A stretch of 11,003 nucleotides of DNA from contig WVWW01000103.1 of NCBI GenBank assembly GCA_011773795.1, forward strand, positions 1-11,003, written 5' to 3'. Shown here in pieces: positions 1 through 7,373 of the stretch. Numbering within the stretch: position 1 is the stretch's first letter; the number at the start of each line of letters is the position of its first letter. The stretch comes from Acidobacteriota bacterium. Lineage in GTDB: Bacteria; Acidobacteriota; Polarisedimenticolia; Polarisedimenticolales; Polarisedimenticolaceae. A program made the translations under genes and the position numbers. Below the pieces are notes generated by a model. It saw only the letters and a program-made list of their open reading frames with translations, searched no databases and was not told where the DNA came from.

Positions 1-674
1 CCAAGGTCTACGACATGGGTGAGGTTCAGGTCCACGCGCTTCGCGGCGTCGATCTGCAGCTGATGGACTCCGAGTTCATCGTCCTGCTGGGGCCCTCGGG
101 CAGCGGCAAGTCGACCTTGCTGAACATCCTCGGCGGACTCGACACGCCGACGCAGGGCCAGGTCTTCTACCGCGGCTCCGAGCTGACTCGCGCCGACGAG
201 TCGCGGCTCACGACCTACAGGCGGCACCACGTCGGTTTCGTGTTCCAGTTCTACAATCTCATCCCCACGCTGACCGCCCGCGAGAACGTCGCGCTCGTCA
301 CCGAGATCGCCGACGACCCGATGAGCCCCGAGGACGCGCTCGACGTCGTCGGCCTGACCGACCGGATGGATCACTTCCCGTCGCAACTCTCGGGCGGCGA
401 GCAGCAGCGCGTCGCGATCGCACGGGCCATCGCCAAGCGGCCCGACGTCCTGCTGTGCGACGAGCCGACCGGCGCGCTGGACATCTCGACCGGCGTCCTG
501 GTGCTCGAGGCCATCGAGCGGGTCAACCGGGAGCTTTCGACGACGACCGCCGTGATCACGCACAACGCCGCCATCTCCAACATCGCCGACCGCGTCATCC
601 GGCTTGCCGACGGCCGCATCGACGGGATCGAGATCAACGAGAAGAAACTCCGCCCCGATGAGCTGAGTTGGTAA
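1..674 (+). CDS. ABC transporter ATP-binding protein, LolD/MacB/YbbA type (5' partial)
   Basis: This is the ATPase subunit of an ABC exporter; it binds and hydrolyses ATP on the cytoplasmic face and drives the FtsX-type permease encoded next. Counting from the ATG at 15, the Walker A motif GPSGSGKS is at residues 26-33, the signature LSGGEQQ at 125-131, the Walker B aspartate and catalytic glutamate (LLCDE) at 149-150, and the H-loop histidine (ITHN) at 183. All are intact. The frame is open to the window edge and reads KVYDMGEVQVHAL, which matches the usual N-terminal strand of this family, so the ATG at 15 is internal and the true start lies upstream. The visible 223 codons are close to full length for LolD/YbbA-type ATPases. 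The permease starts 6 bases after the stop, so the two are cotranscribed. The family is certain; the substrate is not known. Confidence 0.95.
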   Translation, partial: KVYDMGEVQVHALRGVDLQLMDSEFIVLLGPSGSGKSTLLNILGGLDTPTQGQVFYRGSELTRADESRLTTYRRHHVGFVFQFYNLIPTLTARENVALVTEIADDPMSPEDALDVVGLTDRMDHFPSQLSGGEQQRVAIARAIAKRPDVLLCDEPTGALDISTGVLVLEAIERVNRELSTTTAVITHNAAISNIADRVIRLADGRIDGIEINEKKLRPDELSW

Positions 675-680
675 GAGACG

Positions 681-3044
681 ATGCGAGCGATCCAACGCAA
701 GGTGTTCCGGAACCTCTGGCAGCTCAAGGGGCAGGTACTGGCCATCGCGGTGGTGATCACGGTCGGCGTGGCGATGTTCATCGCGTATTTCTCGACGTTC
801 GATTCGCTGAGTCGAACGCAGGCGACGTTCTACGAACGCTACCGTTTCGCGCATGTCTTCGCCGGGCTCAAGCGCGCTCCCAATCACCTCGCCGCACGTT
901 TCGAGTCCATCCCGGGCGTGGCGCAAGTGGATACGCGGGTCGTCGCCGAGGTCAGCCTGGACGTCGAGGGCATGAGCGAGCCGGTCACCGGACGTTTGAT
1001 CTCGATGGACGTGCTGCAACCGGCACGGCTCAACGACCTGGCATTACTGCGCGGTCGCCTGCCGGAGCCGGGACGGCCCGACGAGGTCCTCGTCGGCGAG
1101 GGTTTCGCGCTGGCCCACGGGCTCGACCCGGGCGATTCCTTTCACGCGGTGATCAACGGCCGCAAACGCGAGCTCGACATCGTAGGGATCGGGCTCTCGC
1201 CCGAATACGTCTATGCCATTCGCCCCGGCGACCTGATGCCCGACGATTCGCGGTTCGGCGTGATGTGGATGGACCACAAGGCGCTCGCCACGGCGTTCGA
1301 CATGGAAGGCGGCTTCAACGACGTGGCGCTCACCCTCGTTCCCGGCGCCTCCGCGGACGAGGCCATCGCCTACCTGGATCGCTTGCTCGAGCCCTACGGC
1401 GCGCTCGGTGCATTCCCGCGCGAGCTGCAGATCTCCAACTGGTACCTCGACAGCGAGCTGCGCCAGCTGCGCGGCTTCGGACTGTTCGTTCCCGTGGTCT
1501 TCCTTTCCGTCGCAGCATTCCTGCTCAACGTCGTGCTGCGCCGCATCGTCGCGGTGCAACGCGAACAGATCGCGGCGCTCAAGGCCCTAGGTTACTCCAA
1601 TGCGCAGATCGGCTGGCACTATGCCCAGTGGAGCCTCCTGATCAGCGTGGTCGGGGGCGCCTTCGGCATCTGGCTGGGCAGCTGGATGGGGCGCGGGATG
1701 ATCGCGCTGTACAACGATTACTTCCGGTTCCCGTTCCTCGACTACCGGCTGACGCCCGGCGTCGTGCTCACGGCAACGCTGTTCGGACTCTCGGCGGCGA
1801 TCATCGGCGCGCTCGGCGCCGTGCGCCAGGCGGTGCGACTCCCGCCGGCCGAGGCCATGCGCCCGGCCCCGCCGGCGTTGTACCGCAAGACCTGGATCGA
1901 ACGCATCGGGATCGAGCGCATCCTGTCGCAGCCCGCGCGGATCGTGCTGCGCAACCTCAAGAGCCACCCGCTGCGCACCAGCGCCTCGATCGTGGGCATC
2001 GGCTTCTCGGCCGGACTGATGATCATCGGCCTGTTCTTCCTCGACACGATCGACGTGGTGATGGATCTGCAGTTCAACCTGATCCAGCGACAGGACATCA
2101 CGCTGAGCTTCGCCGAACCGCGCTCGTCGGCGGCGTTTCGCGAGGTGGCGCGCCTGCCCGGCGTGCTCGACGCGGCTCCCGCGCGTTCCCTGGCGGTGCG
2201 TCTCCGGGCCGGGCACCGGACACGCCAGGCCGCGATCATGGGCATCGAGCCCGCCGCGCGACTGCAACGCGTGGTCGACACCGACTTCCAGCCCGTCGAG
2301 CTGCCACCCGAAGGACTCGTCCTGTCGAGCAAGCTGGCCGAGATCCTGCACGTGGAGCCGGGCTCGACACTGACCGTCCAGGTGCTCGAGGGGACGCGAC
2401 CGCTGCGTCAGGTCACCGTGACCCGCACGGTCGACGAGTACATGGGCGCCCAGGTGTACATGCACATGGACGCGCTGCACGACATGATGCGCGAAGGTCG
2501 AATCCTCTCCGGAGCCTACCTGCGGGTCGACCCGCGTCTCGCCGACAGCCTGTACGCTCGACTGAAGTTGATTCCGGCGGTGGCCGGGGTGGCGCTGAAG
2601 TCCGCGGCAGTCGTCGAGTTTCAGCGCCAGATGGACGAGATGATGGGCGTGTTCATCCTCTTCAATATCGTCTTCGCCGCCGTGATCACGGTCGGCGTGG
2701 TCTACAACGTCGCCCGCATCGCGCTCTCCGAGCGCCAGCGCGAGCTGGCCAGCCTGCGCGTCCTGGGCTTCACGCGCGGCGAGATCTCGTCGATCCTGCT
2801 CGGCGAGCTCGCCGTGCTGACCGTGGCCGCCATTCCCATCGGCCTGGTCATGGGCTACGGCTTCGCCGGCTTCATGGTGATGGTGTTCGACACCGAGCTG
2901 TACCGCTTTCCTCTGGTAATCACGCCGCGCACCTACGCCGCGTCCGCGCTCGTCGTGCTGTTCTCGGCGGCGTTGTCGGGCCTGCTGGTGCGCCGCCGCC
3001 TGGATCATCTGGACCTGATCGAAGTCTTGAAGGTCAAGGAGTAG
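681..3044 (+). CDS. ABC transporter permease, duplicated FtsX/MacB-type (YbbP-like)
   Basis: This is the inner-membrane permease partner of the preceding ATPase (787 residues). It is an internal duplication of a MacB-like unit: a membrane segment, a large periplasmic domain, then a three-segment FtsX domain. I see eight hydrophobic segments, at about residues 20-39, 267-287, 313-335, 360-382, 432-455, 655-677, 702-732 and 751-770. The periplasmic domains lie at about 45-260 and 460-650. The repeated cytoplasmic-loop motifs IAALKALGYSNAQI (297-310) and LASLRVLGFTRGEI (689-702) show the duplication, and each half ends in a similar element (AEAMRP; LIEVLKVKE). Known relatives of this length include E. 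coli YbbP; MacB itself is half this size and fused to its ATPase. The ATG at 681 lies 6 bases after the ATPase stop and begins a normal cytoplasmic N-terminus before the first membrane segment. Such proteins usually work by mechanotransmission or extraction of lipophilic or peptide substrates; the substrate here is unknown. Confidence 0.93.
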   Translation: MRAIQRKVFRNLWQLKGQVLAIAVVITVGVAMFIAYFSTFDSLSRTQATFYERYRFAHVFAGLKRAPNHLAARFESIPGVAQVDTRVVAEVSLDVEGMSEPVTGRLISMDVLQPARLNDLALLRGRLPEPGRPDEVLVGEGFALAHGLDPGDSFHAVINGRKRELDIVGIGLSPEYVYAIRPGDLMPDDSRFGVMWMDHKALATAFDMEGGFNDVALTLVPGASADEAIAYLDRLLEPYGALGAFPRELQISNWYLDSELRQLRGFGLFVPVVFLSVAAFLLNVVLRRIVAVQREQIAALKALGYSNAQIGWHYAQWSLLISVVGGAFGIWLGSWMGRGMIALYNDYFRFPFLDYRLTPGVVLTATLFGLSAAIIGALGAVRQAVRLPPAEAMRPAPPALYRKTWIERIGIERILSQPARIVLRNLKSHPLRTSASIVGIGFSAGLMIIGLFFLDTIDVVMDLQFNLIQRQDITLSFAEPRSSAAFREVARLPGVLDAAPARSLAVRLRAGHRTRQAAIMGIEPAARLQRVVDTDFQPVELPPEGLVLSSKLAEILHVEPGSTLTVQVLEGTRPLRQVTVTRTVDEYMGAQVYMHMDALHDMMREGRILSGAYLRVDPRLADSLYARLKLIPAVAGVALKSAAVVEFQRQMDEMMGVFILFNIVFAAVITVGVVYNVARIALSERQRELASLRVLGFTRGEISSILLGELAVLTVAAIPIGLVMGYGFAGFMVMVFDTELYRFPLVITPRTYAASALVVLFSAALSGLLVRRRLDHLDLIEVLKVKE

Positions 3045-3048
3045 GGTC

Positions 3049-4236
3049 ATGGCCAAGAACCGTTGGGCCTGGATCGTCCTCGCCGTCGCCGCGCTGGCGA
3101 TCATCGTCGTGATGCTGCTCCCCGAGCGCGTCGAGGTCGAGCTCGGCACCGTCGACCGCGGTCCGTTGCAGGTCACGCTCGACGAAGAGGGAGAGTCGCG
3201 CGTCCGCGACCGCTACGTGATCTCGGCGCCGGTCGCCGGTCGCGTCCTGCGCATCGAGCTGGAACCGGGCGATCCCGTCGTGGCCGGGGAGACGGTCCTG
3301 GCGACGTTCCAGCCCGCGCCGCCGAACCTGCTGGACGCGCGCACCCGCGCCGAGGCGCAGGCACGCGTCGAGACCGCCGAGGCGGACCTCGGCCTCGCGC
3401 AGGCGGAGCTGGCGCGCGCCCGGGCGGAGTACCGCTACGCCGAGTCGGAGTACGCGCGCATCGAACGGCTGGCCGCAGACGAGATCGTGTCCCAGGAGAT
3501 GCGTGACGCCGTCCAGCTGCAGCTCGATGCGGGCCGCGAGGCACGGACGGCCGCCGAGTTCGCGGTCGGCGTCGCCGAGCACACCCTCGAGCAGGCGCGC
3601 GCCGCCTTGATGAGCGAGGACGACGCGTCGGCCAAACCGATCACGATCCTTGCGCCGATCGACGGTGTCGTGCTGCGTCGCCTGCGCGAGAGCGCCGCGG
3701 TGGTCCCGGCCGGAGATCCGTTGATCGAGGTTGCCGATCCCGATCGCCTGGAGATCGTGGCCGACTTCCTCTCCGAGGACGCGGTGCGGATCCGTACGGG
3801 AGCGATCGTCCTGATCGAACGCTGGGGCGGCGAGCGCAGCCTGCACGGCCGCGTGCGGCGCGTCGAGCCCTCCGGCTTCACCAAGATCTCGGCGCTCGGC
3901 GTCGAGGAGCAGCGCGTCAACGTGGTCATCGACTTCGACGACCCGCGCGAGGCCTGGCGCGCCCTCGGCGACGGCTATCGCGTCGACGTCCGGGTGGTCG
4001 TCTGGGAAGCGGCGGACGTGGTGCGCGTCCCGGCGAGCAGCCTCGTTCGTAGCGGCGAGGGCTGGTCCGTGTTCCGAGTCGCGGGAAAGAAGGCCCGCCT
4101 CGTTCCCGTGGAAGTCGGCTGGCGAACCGGACTCCAGGCCGAGGTCCTCTCCGGACTCGACGAGGGGGATCGCGTCGTACTCTACCCGTCCGACCAGATC
4201 ACCGACGGCGTGGGGATCCAGCCGCGCGAGGGCTAA
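3049..4236 (+). CDS. HlyD/MacA-family periplasmic adaptor (membrane fusion protein)
   Basis: This is a periplasmic adaptor of 395 residues, expected to link the inner-membrane ABC permease to an outer-membrane TolC-type channel, which is not in the window. The order of parts is standard for the family: an N-terminal membrane anchor at about 7-24, the first lipoyl half-motif at 57-87 (SAPVAGRV...VVAGETV), a charged Ala/Glu/Arg-rich coiled-coil hairpin at about 95-190, the second lipoyl half at 197-229 (ILAPIDGVV...AGDPLIEV), a beta-barrel at about 233-315, and a membrane-proximal domain to the end (VPASSLV...GLDEGDRVV). The start is well supported: AAGGAG at 3036-3041 overlaps the permease stop and sits 7 bases before the ATG, which suggests translational coupling. 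The order ATPase, permease, adaptor with tiny spacers supports a single exporter. Length and domain order are normal. Confidence 0.93.
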   Translation: MAKNRWAWIVLAVAALAIIVVMLLPERVEVELGTVDRGPLQVTLDEEGESRVRDRYVISAPVAGRVLRIELEPGDPVVAGETVLATFQPAPPNLLDARTRAEAQARVETAEADLGLAQAELARARAEYRYAESEYARIERLAADEIVSQEMRDAVQLQLDAGREARTAAEFAVGVAEHTLEQARAALMSEDDASAKPITILAPIDGVVLRRLRESAAVVPAGDPLIEVADPDRLEIVADFLSEDAVRIRTGAIVLIERWGGERSLHGRVRRVEPSGFTKISALGVEEQRVNVVIDFDDPREAWRALGDGYRVDVRVVVWEAADVVRVPASSLVRSGEGWSVFRVAGKKARLVPVEVGWRTGLQAEVLSGLDEGDRVVLYPSDQITDGVGIQPREG

Positions 4237-4315
4237 CCGAACAGTTCCAAAGCGAGACGGCGAACGACGCAGCAGCGGCTGGAAGCGTGTTCGAGCCGTT
4301 TGACCACGCAAGCTT

Positions 4316-4342
4316 TCGACAAACGAGCGCCGCGGGTAGAAT
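4316..4342 (+). promoter_or_regulatory. Possible sigma-70-type promoter for the TRAP operon
   Basis: TCGACA at 4316-4321 (five of six matches to TTGACA) is followed after 15 bases by TAGAAT at 4337-4342 (five of six matches to TATAAT). The spacer is shorter than the usual 16-18 bases, so this is tentative. It would place the transcript start near 4349 and give a leader of about 36 bases holding the repeat at 4360-4384. The new operon after the adaptor gene makes a promoter here likely in any case. Confidence 0.35.
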
Positions 4343-4359
4343 GACGCGATCTCGACCAA

Positions 4360-4384
4360 CTGTTTGTAAACAAAAGGTAAACAG
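4360..4384 (+). repeat. AT-rich inverted/direct repeat covering the TAXI-gene ribosome-binding site
   Basis: CTGTTT at 4360-4365 is the exact inverse complement of AAACAG at 4379-4384, with 13 bases between. Inside it, GTAAACA occurs twice as a direct repeat (4366-4372 and 4377-4383, 11 bases apart), and TGTTT-GT-AAACA (4361-4372) is a smaller inverted repeat. The likely ribosome-binding site AAAGG (4373-4377) is within this block, 7 bases before the ATG at 4385. The stretch is strikingly AT-rich for this region. It could be an operator or an RNA hairpin controlling translation; which one is inference. Confidence 0.45.
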
Positions 4385-5407
4385 ATGTTGAAACGCAGTT
4401 CGATCTTGGCGCTCGGTCTGAGTGCGTTCCTGGTGTTCGCGGCGTGCGGCTCCGGAGACGACACCGGTTCCTCGGGCAGCGGCTCGTCCGGGGGCCGACA
4501 GTTCCTCAGCGTCGGCACCGCGCCCGCCGGGGGCACATTCTTCGTCATCGGCAGCGCCATCGCCGAGGTGCTGGACGGCAACGCCGGGGACCGCGGCTGG
4601 AGCGTGACCGCCGAGGCGACCAAGGGCTCGCAGGAGAACATCCGCCGCATCGATGCGGGCGAGCTCGAGCTCGCGCTGGCCAACTCCGCGATCAGCTACT
4701 TCGCGGCGCGCGGCTCCGAACGCTGGGGCGACGCGGCCGACATCCGCGCGGTGATGACGCTGGCGCCGAACGTGGCGCTGTTCATCGCCCCCGAGGGCGG
4801 CGTCAAGAGTGTTGCCGAGCTCAAGGGCAAGCGTGTCTATCTCGGGCCGTCCGGCGCCGGGTTCGATTACTTCATCCGCCCGATCCTCGAAGCGCACGGC
4901 CTGACCTGGGAGGACCTCGTGCCCATCCACGGCGGCCAGTCGCAGGCGGTCGATTATCTCGCCGACGGATCCGCGGACGCGGCGTTCCTCGGTGGCGGAA
5001 TCCCGGTGGCGTCGATCACGCAGGCCGCGACGTCGCAGGACATCGTCTTCATCCCCTATGAGGAAGAAGCCATCGAGCAATTGACCGGGGAATACCTGTT
5101 CTTCCGCCGCGCGACGATTCCCGCGGGCACCTACAAGGGCCTGGACACCAACTACAGCGGGCTCGACGTCGGATCGATGCACTTGATCACCAGCGCCTCG
5201 GCCGACGAGGAGCTGGTCTACCAGCTGACCAAGACGCTTTACGAGAATCGCGACCAGGTCGTTGCCAAGCACGCCGCCGGTAAGGCGATCAACCCCAAGA
5301 ACGCGGCGCGTGACACCGGCACACTGTTCCACCCCGGGGCCCGCCGCTACTACCAGGAGATCGGCATCTGGGCCGACGAAAGCCCCGAGGGAGACGAAGC
5401 GAATTAA
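4385..5407 (+). CDS. TAXI-family TRAP transporter solute-binding protein, predicted lipoprotein
   Basis: This is the extracytoplasmic solute receptor of a TRAP importer (340 residues); it captures the substrate in the periplasm and delivers it to the permease encoded next. The N-terminus is a lipoprotein-like signal: MLKR, a hydrophobic stretch, then FAAC with the cysteine at residue 21. Phenylalanine at the -3 position is not the usual lipobox residue. A Gly/Ser-rich linker follows (22-37). The mature domain begins with the TAXI-type signature SVGTAPAGGTFFVIGSAIAE and contains further family features: a KGSQENIRRIDAGELELALAN segment, KGKRVYLGPSGAGFDYF, and a hinge region with GGQSQAVDYLADGSADAAFLGGG. 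The length is typical. The TRAP permease follows directly or overlaps, confirming the pairing. TAXI receptors with known ligands mostly bind small organic acids or amino acids such as glutamate; the ligand here cannot be predicted. Confidence 0.93.
   Translation: MLKRSSILALGLSAFLVFAACGSGDDTGSSGSGSSGGRQFLSVGTAPAGGTFFVIGSAIAEVLDGNAGDRGWSVTAEATKGSQENIRRIDAGELELALANSAISYFAARGSERWGDAADIRAVMTLAPNVALFIAPEGGVKSVAELKGKRVYLGPSGAGFDYFIRPILEAHGLTWEDLVPIHGGQSQAVDYLADGSADAAFLGGGIPVASITQAATSQDIVFIPYEEEAIEQLTGEYLFFRRATIPAGTYKGLDTNYSGLDVGSMHLITSASADEELVYQLTKTLYENRDQVVAKHAAGKAINPKNAARDTGTLFHPGARRYYQEIGIWADESPEGDEAN
5387..5405 (+). promoter_or_regulatory. Ribosome-binding site and putative ATT start of the TRAP permease
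   Basis: GAGGGAG at 5387-5393 is a good Shine-Dalgarno sequence; its GGAG lies 9 bases before ATT at 5403-5405, whose frame runs straight into the first membrane segment of the permease. The ATT overlaps the TAA stop of the binding-protein gene (5405-5407). There is no ATG, GTG or TTG in this frame between GTG 5310 and GTG 5448. ATT starts are known for infC and pcnB in E. coli. The assignment here is inference. Confidence 0.4.
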
Positions 5408-7325
5408 GCACTCGCGGCTCACCATCGCGCTCGCGGGGCTGCTTTGCGTGTTCACGCTCGCCGAGGTGAACTACCCGCACCTCTCCCCGCAGTCGCAGCT
5501 CGCGGTGTTCGCCATGCTGGGCCTCGTGCTGTGCTTCCTGAACAAGCCGCTGCACCGGCGCTTCGCCGGCAACCGGGCGTGGCGCGTCGTTGACATCGCC
5601 CTCGCACTGGCCAGCGTCGTCTGTTGCGCGTACGTCTTCGTGCAGACCGAGCCGTGGTTCGAGCGCTGGTGGATCGGCGGACAATCCTTGGGCAACCGCG
5701 CCGGCCAGGAGACGAACCTCGACACGGCGATCGGAGTGCTCGGCGTCTTTCTCGTGCTCGAGGCAACACGGCGCGCGATCGGCTGGGCCCTACCGATCCT
5801 CGCTTCCGTCTTTCTGCTCTACGCGTTCGTGGGGCCCTCGCTGCCCGACTGGTCGTTCCCGCACCGCGGTTACGACCTCGAACGGGTCGTCTCGCAGACG
5901 TTCCTGCACAGCCAGGGGGTCTTCGGCACCGCGCTGCGCGTGATGTTCACCTACGTGTTCCTGTTCGTGATCTTCGGGGCGTTGCTCAAGGAGAGCGGTG
6001 CGACGCAGTACGTGATCGACTTCGCGCGTCGCCTGTTCGGCGGCAGCCCCGGTGGGCCGGCCAAGGTCTCGGTGCTGTCGAGCGGGATGATGGGCTCGCT
6101 GTCCGGCAGCGCCGTGGCCAACACGGCGACCACCGGCACGTTCACGATCCCGATGATGCGCAGCGCGGGCTTCAAGCCGGAGATCGCGGCCGGCGTCGAG
6201 GCGGCGGCCAGCTCGGGCGGCGCGCTGGTGCCGCCGGTGATGGGCGCCGGCGCCTACATGATGCTCGAGATCGTCGAGCCGCCGGTGACCTACCTGCAGA
6301 TCATCAAGGCCGCCCTGCTGCCGGCGCTCCTCTACTACGCCTCGCTGTTGCTGATCGTGCACTTCTACTCGCGGCGCATCGGCGCTGGCGCGGCGCAGGA
6401 CGAAGTCGACCCGGGTGTCTGGAAGCGCTTCGACGGGCTGGTCTTCGTCGCCGCCTTCACCGTGCTCATCACGCTTCTCGTTGCCGGGTTCACCGTCTTC
6501 CGTTCGGTCAGCCTCGCGCTGGTCGCGATCGTGGTCGTGGCCGCGTTCAACGCAAACACGCGCATCACGCCGCGCAAGACGTTGTCCGCGATGGGCAAGT
6601 CGGCGATGGACGTGATCCCGCTCGTCTCCGCGGCGTCGTGTGTCGGGATCGTGATCGGGGTGGTCACGCTGACCGGGATCGGCACCAAGCTGCCGTCGAC
6701 GATCCTGGACCTGGCTCAGGGCAACCTGGTCGCCGCGCTGGCGTTGATCATGGTCTCCTCGATCATCCTCGGCATGGGGCTGCCCTCCGCCGTCTGCTAC
6801 CTGCTGATGGCGACGCTGATCGGTCCGGTGCTCGGCGAGCTGGGCGTCGTGCCGCTCGCCGCGCACCTGTTCATCTTCTACTTCGGCATGATGTCGATGG
6901 TCACGCCGCCGGTCGCGCTGGCGGCGTACACCGCGGCGTCGATCGCCGGGTCGGGGATCATGCCGACGTCGTTCGCCGCGTTCCGTTTCGCTCTGGTGGG
7001 CTTCACCTTGCCCTACATGTTCGTCTTCGAGCCCGAGTTGCTGATGATGTCGGCGGACGGCACGGCACCGGGTTGGGCGGCGATCCTGCGCTCGGTCCTG
7101 CTGGCGGCCGCCGGACTGATCCCGTTCGCCGCGGCCATCTCGGGCTACCTGTTTGCGCCTTTGACGCCCTGGTTGCGCGGCGTCGCTTTCGTCGCGGCGA
7201 TGTTGTTGCTGATCCCCGGCCCCGAGCTGTCGCTCGCGGGGATCGATCTGCCGGTCTTCGACCTCGCCGGCCTCGTCGCGCTGGGCGCGCTTCTCACGGT
7301 CAACTTCGGCCGGCGCCGCCCCTAG
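5403..7325 (+). CDS. TRAP transporter permease, fused 4TM/12TM (DctQ-DctM fusion type)
   Basis: This is the membrane component of a TRAP importer in which the small four-helix subunit and the large transporter subunit are one polypeptide, as is usual for TAXI systems. It couples uptake to an ion gradient. The first four helices lie within about the first 170 residues (counted from 5403). The DctM-like core follows, with the conserved Gly/Ser-rich segment GGSPGGPAKVSVLSSGMMGS and then GSAVANTATTGTF and SSGGALVPPVMGAGAYMM, encoded at about 6038-6260. A second such segment, MGLPSAVCYLLMATL, is near 6774, and VTPPVALAAYTAAS is near 6900. The C-terminal hydrophobic tail resembles the extra domain found in many fused TRAP permeases. 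The start is uncertain. ATT 5403 gives 640 residues with a complete first helix. GTG 5310 or TTG 5262 would overlap the upstream gene by about 100-145 bases and add a non-homologous-looking Pro/Arg/Thr-rich leader. GTG 5448 would cut the first helix. Confidence 0.92.
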   Translation: MKHSRLTIALAGLLCVFTLAEVNYPHLSPQSQLAVFAMLGLVLCFLNKPLHRRFAGNRAWRVVDIALALASVVCCAYVFVQTEPWFERWWIGGQSLGNRAGQETNLDTAIGVLGVFLVLEATRRAIGWALPILASVFLLYAFVGPSLPDWSFPHRGYDLERVVSQTFLHSQGVFGTALRVMFTYVFLFVIFGALLKESGATQYVIDFARRLFGGSPGGPAKVSVLSSGMMGSLSGSAVANTATTGTFTIPMMRSAGFKPEIAAGVEAAASSGGALVPPVMGAGAYMMLEIVEPPVTYLQIIKAALLPALLYYASLLLIVHFYSRRIGAGAAQDEVDPGVWKRFDGLVFVAAFTVLITLLVAGFTVFRSVSLALVAIVVVAAFNANTRITPRKTLSAMGKSAMDVIPLVSAASCVGIVIGVVTLTGIGTKLPSTILDLAQGNLVAALALIMVSSIILGMGLPSAVCYLLMATLIGPVLGELGVVPLAAHLFIFYFGMMSMVTPPVALAAYTAASIAGSGIMPTSFAAFRFALVGFTLPYMFVFEPELLMMSADGTAPGWAAILRSVLLAAAGLIPFAAAISGYLFAPLTPWLRGVAFVAAMLLLIPGPELSLAGIDLPVFDLAGLVALGALLTVNFGRRRP

Positions 7326-7361
7326 AACGCGAACAGCCCCGCCGCCTGGATTCGGTGCGGT

Positions 7362-7367
7362 TAAACT
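7362..7367 (+). promoter_or_regulatory. Possible -10 element just upstream of the M1 peptidase gene
   Basis: TAAACT at 7362-7367 matches four of six positions of TATAAT, in the 48-base gap between the TRAP permease stop and the peptidase ATG. A start site about 7 bases downstream would fall on the ATG at 7374 itself. I see no convincing -35 element and no Shine-Dalgarno sequence. Readthrough from the TRAP operon is the alternative. Confidence 0.3.
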
Positions 7368-7373
7368 CGGGCC

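Noticed and set aside
668..3112. Long plus-strand open frame of 814 codons overlapping the permease
   Set aside because: Its translation is Arg/Ala/Pro/Gly-rich without domains; it is the out-of-frame shadow of the well-supported permease in high-GC DNA.
1587..3176. Long minus-strand open frame of 529 codons
   Set aside because: Composition is rich in Arg, His, Asp and Gln with no recognisable fold; it is antisense to the permease.
4300..4305. TTGACC as -35 element for the TRAP operon
   Set aside because: It lies 31 bases before the -10-like TAGAAT at 4337, too far; TCGACA at 4316 fits better.
3034..4683. Minus-strand open frame of 549 codons across the adaptor and TAXI genes
   Set aside because: Antisense shadow spanning two clear genes and their promoter gap; no domain visible.
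5262..5402. TTG 5262 or GTG 5310 as start of the TRAP permease
   Set aside because: The added residues are Pro/Arg/Thr-rich and look like the out-of-frame reading of the TAXI gene; an overlap of about 100-145 bases is unlikely. Not fully excluded.
4199..5455. Minus-strand open frame of 418 codons antisense to the TAXI gene
   Set aside because: Low-complexity Arg/Ala/Gly/Val-rich translation with no recognisable domain, opposite a clear TAXI-family gene.
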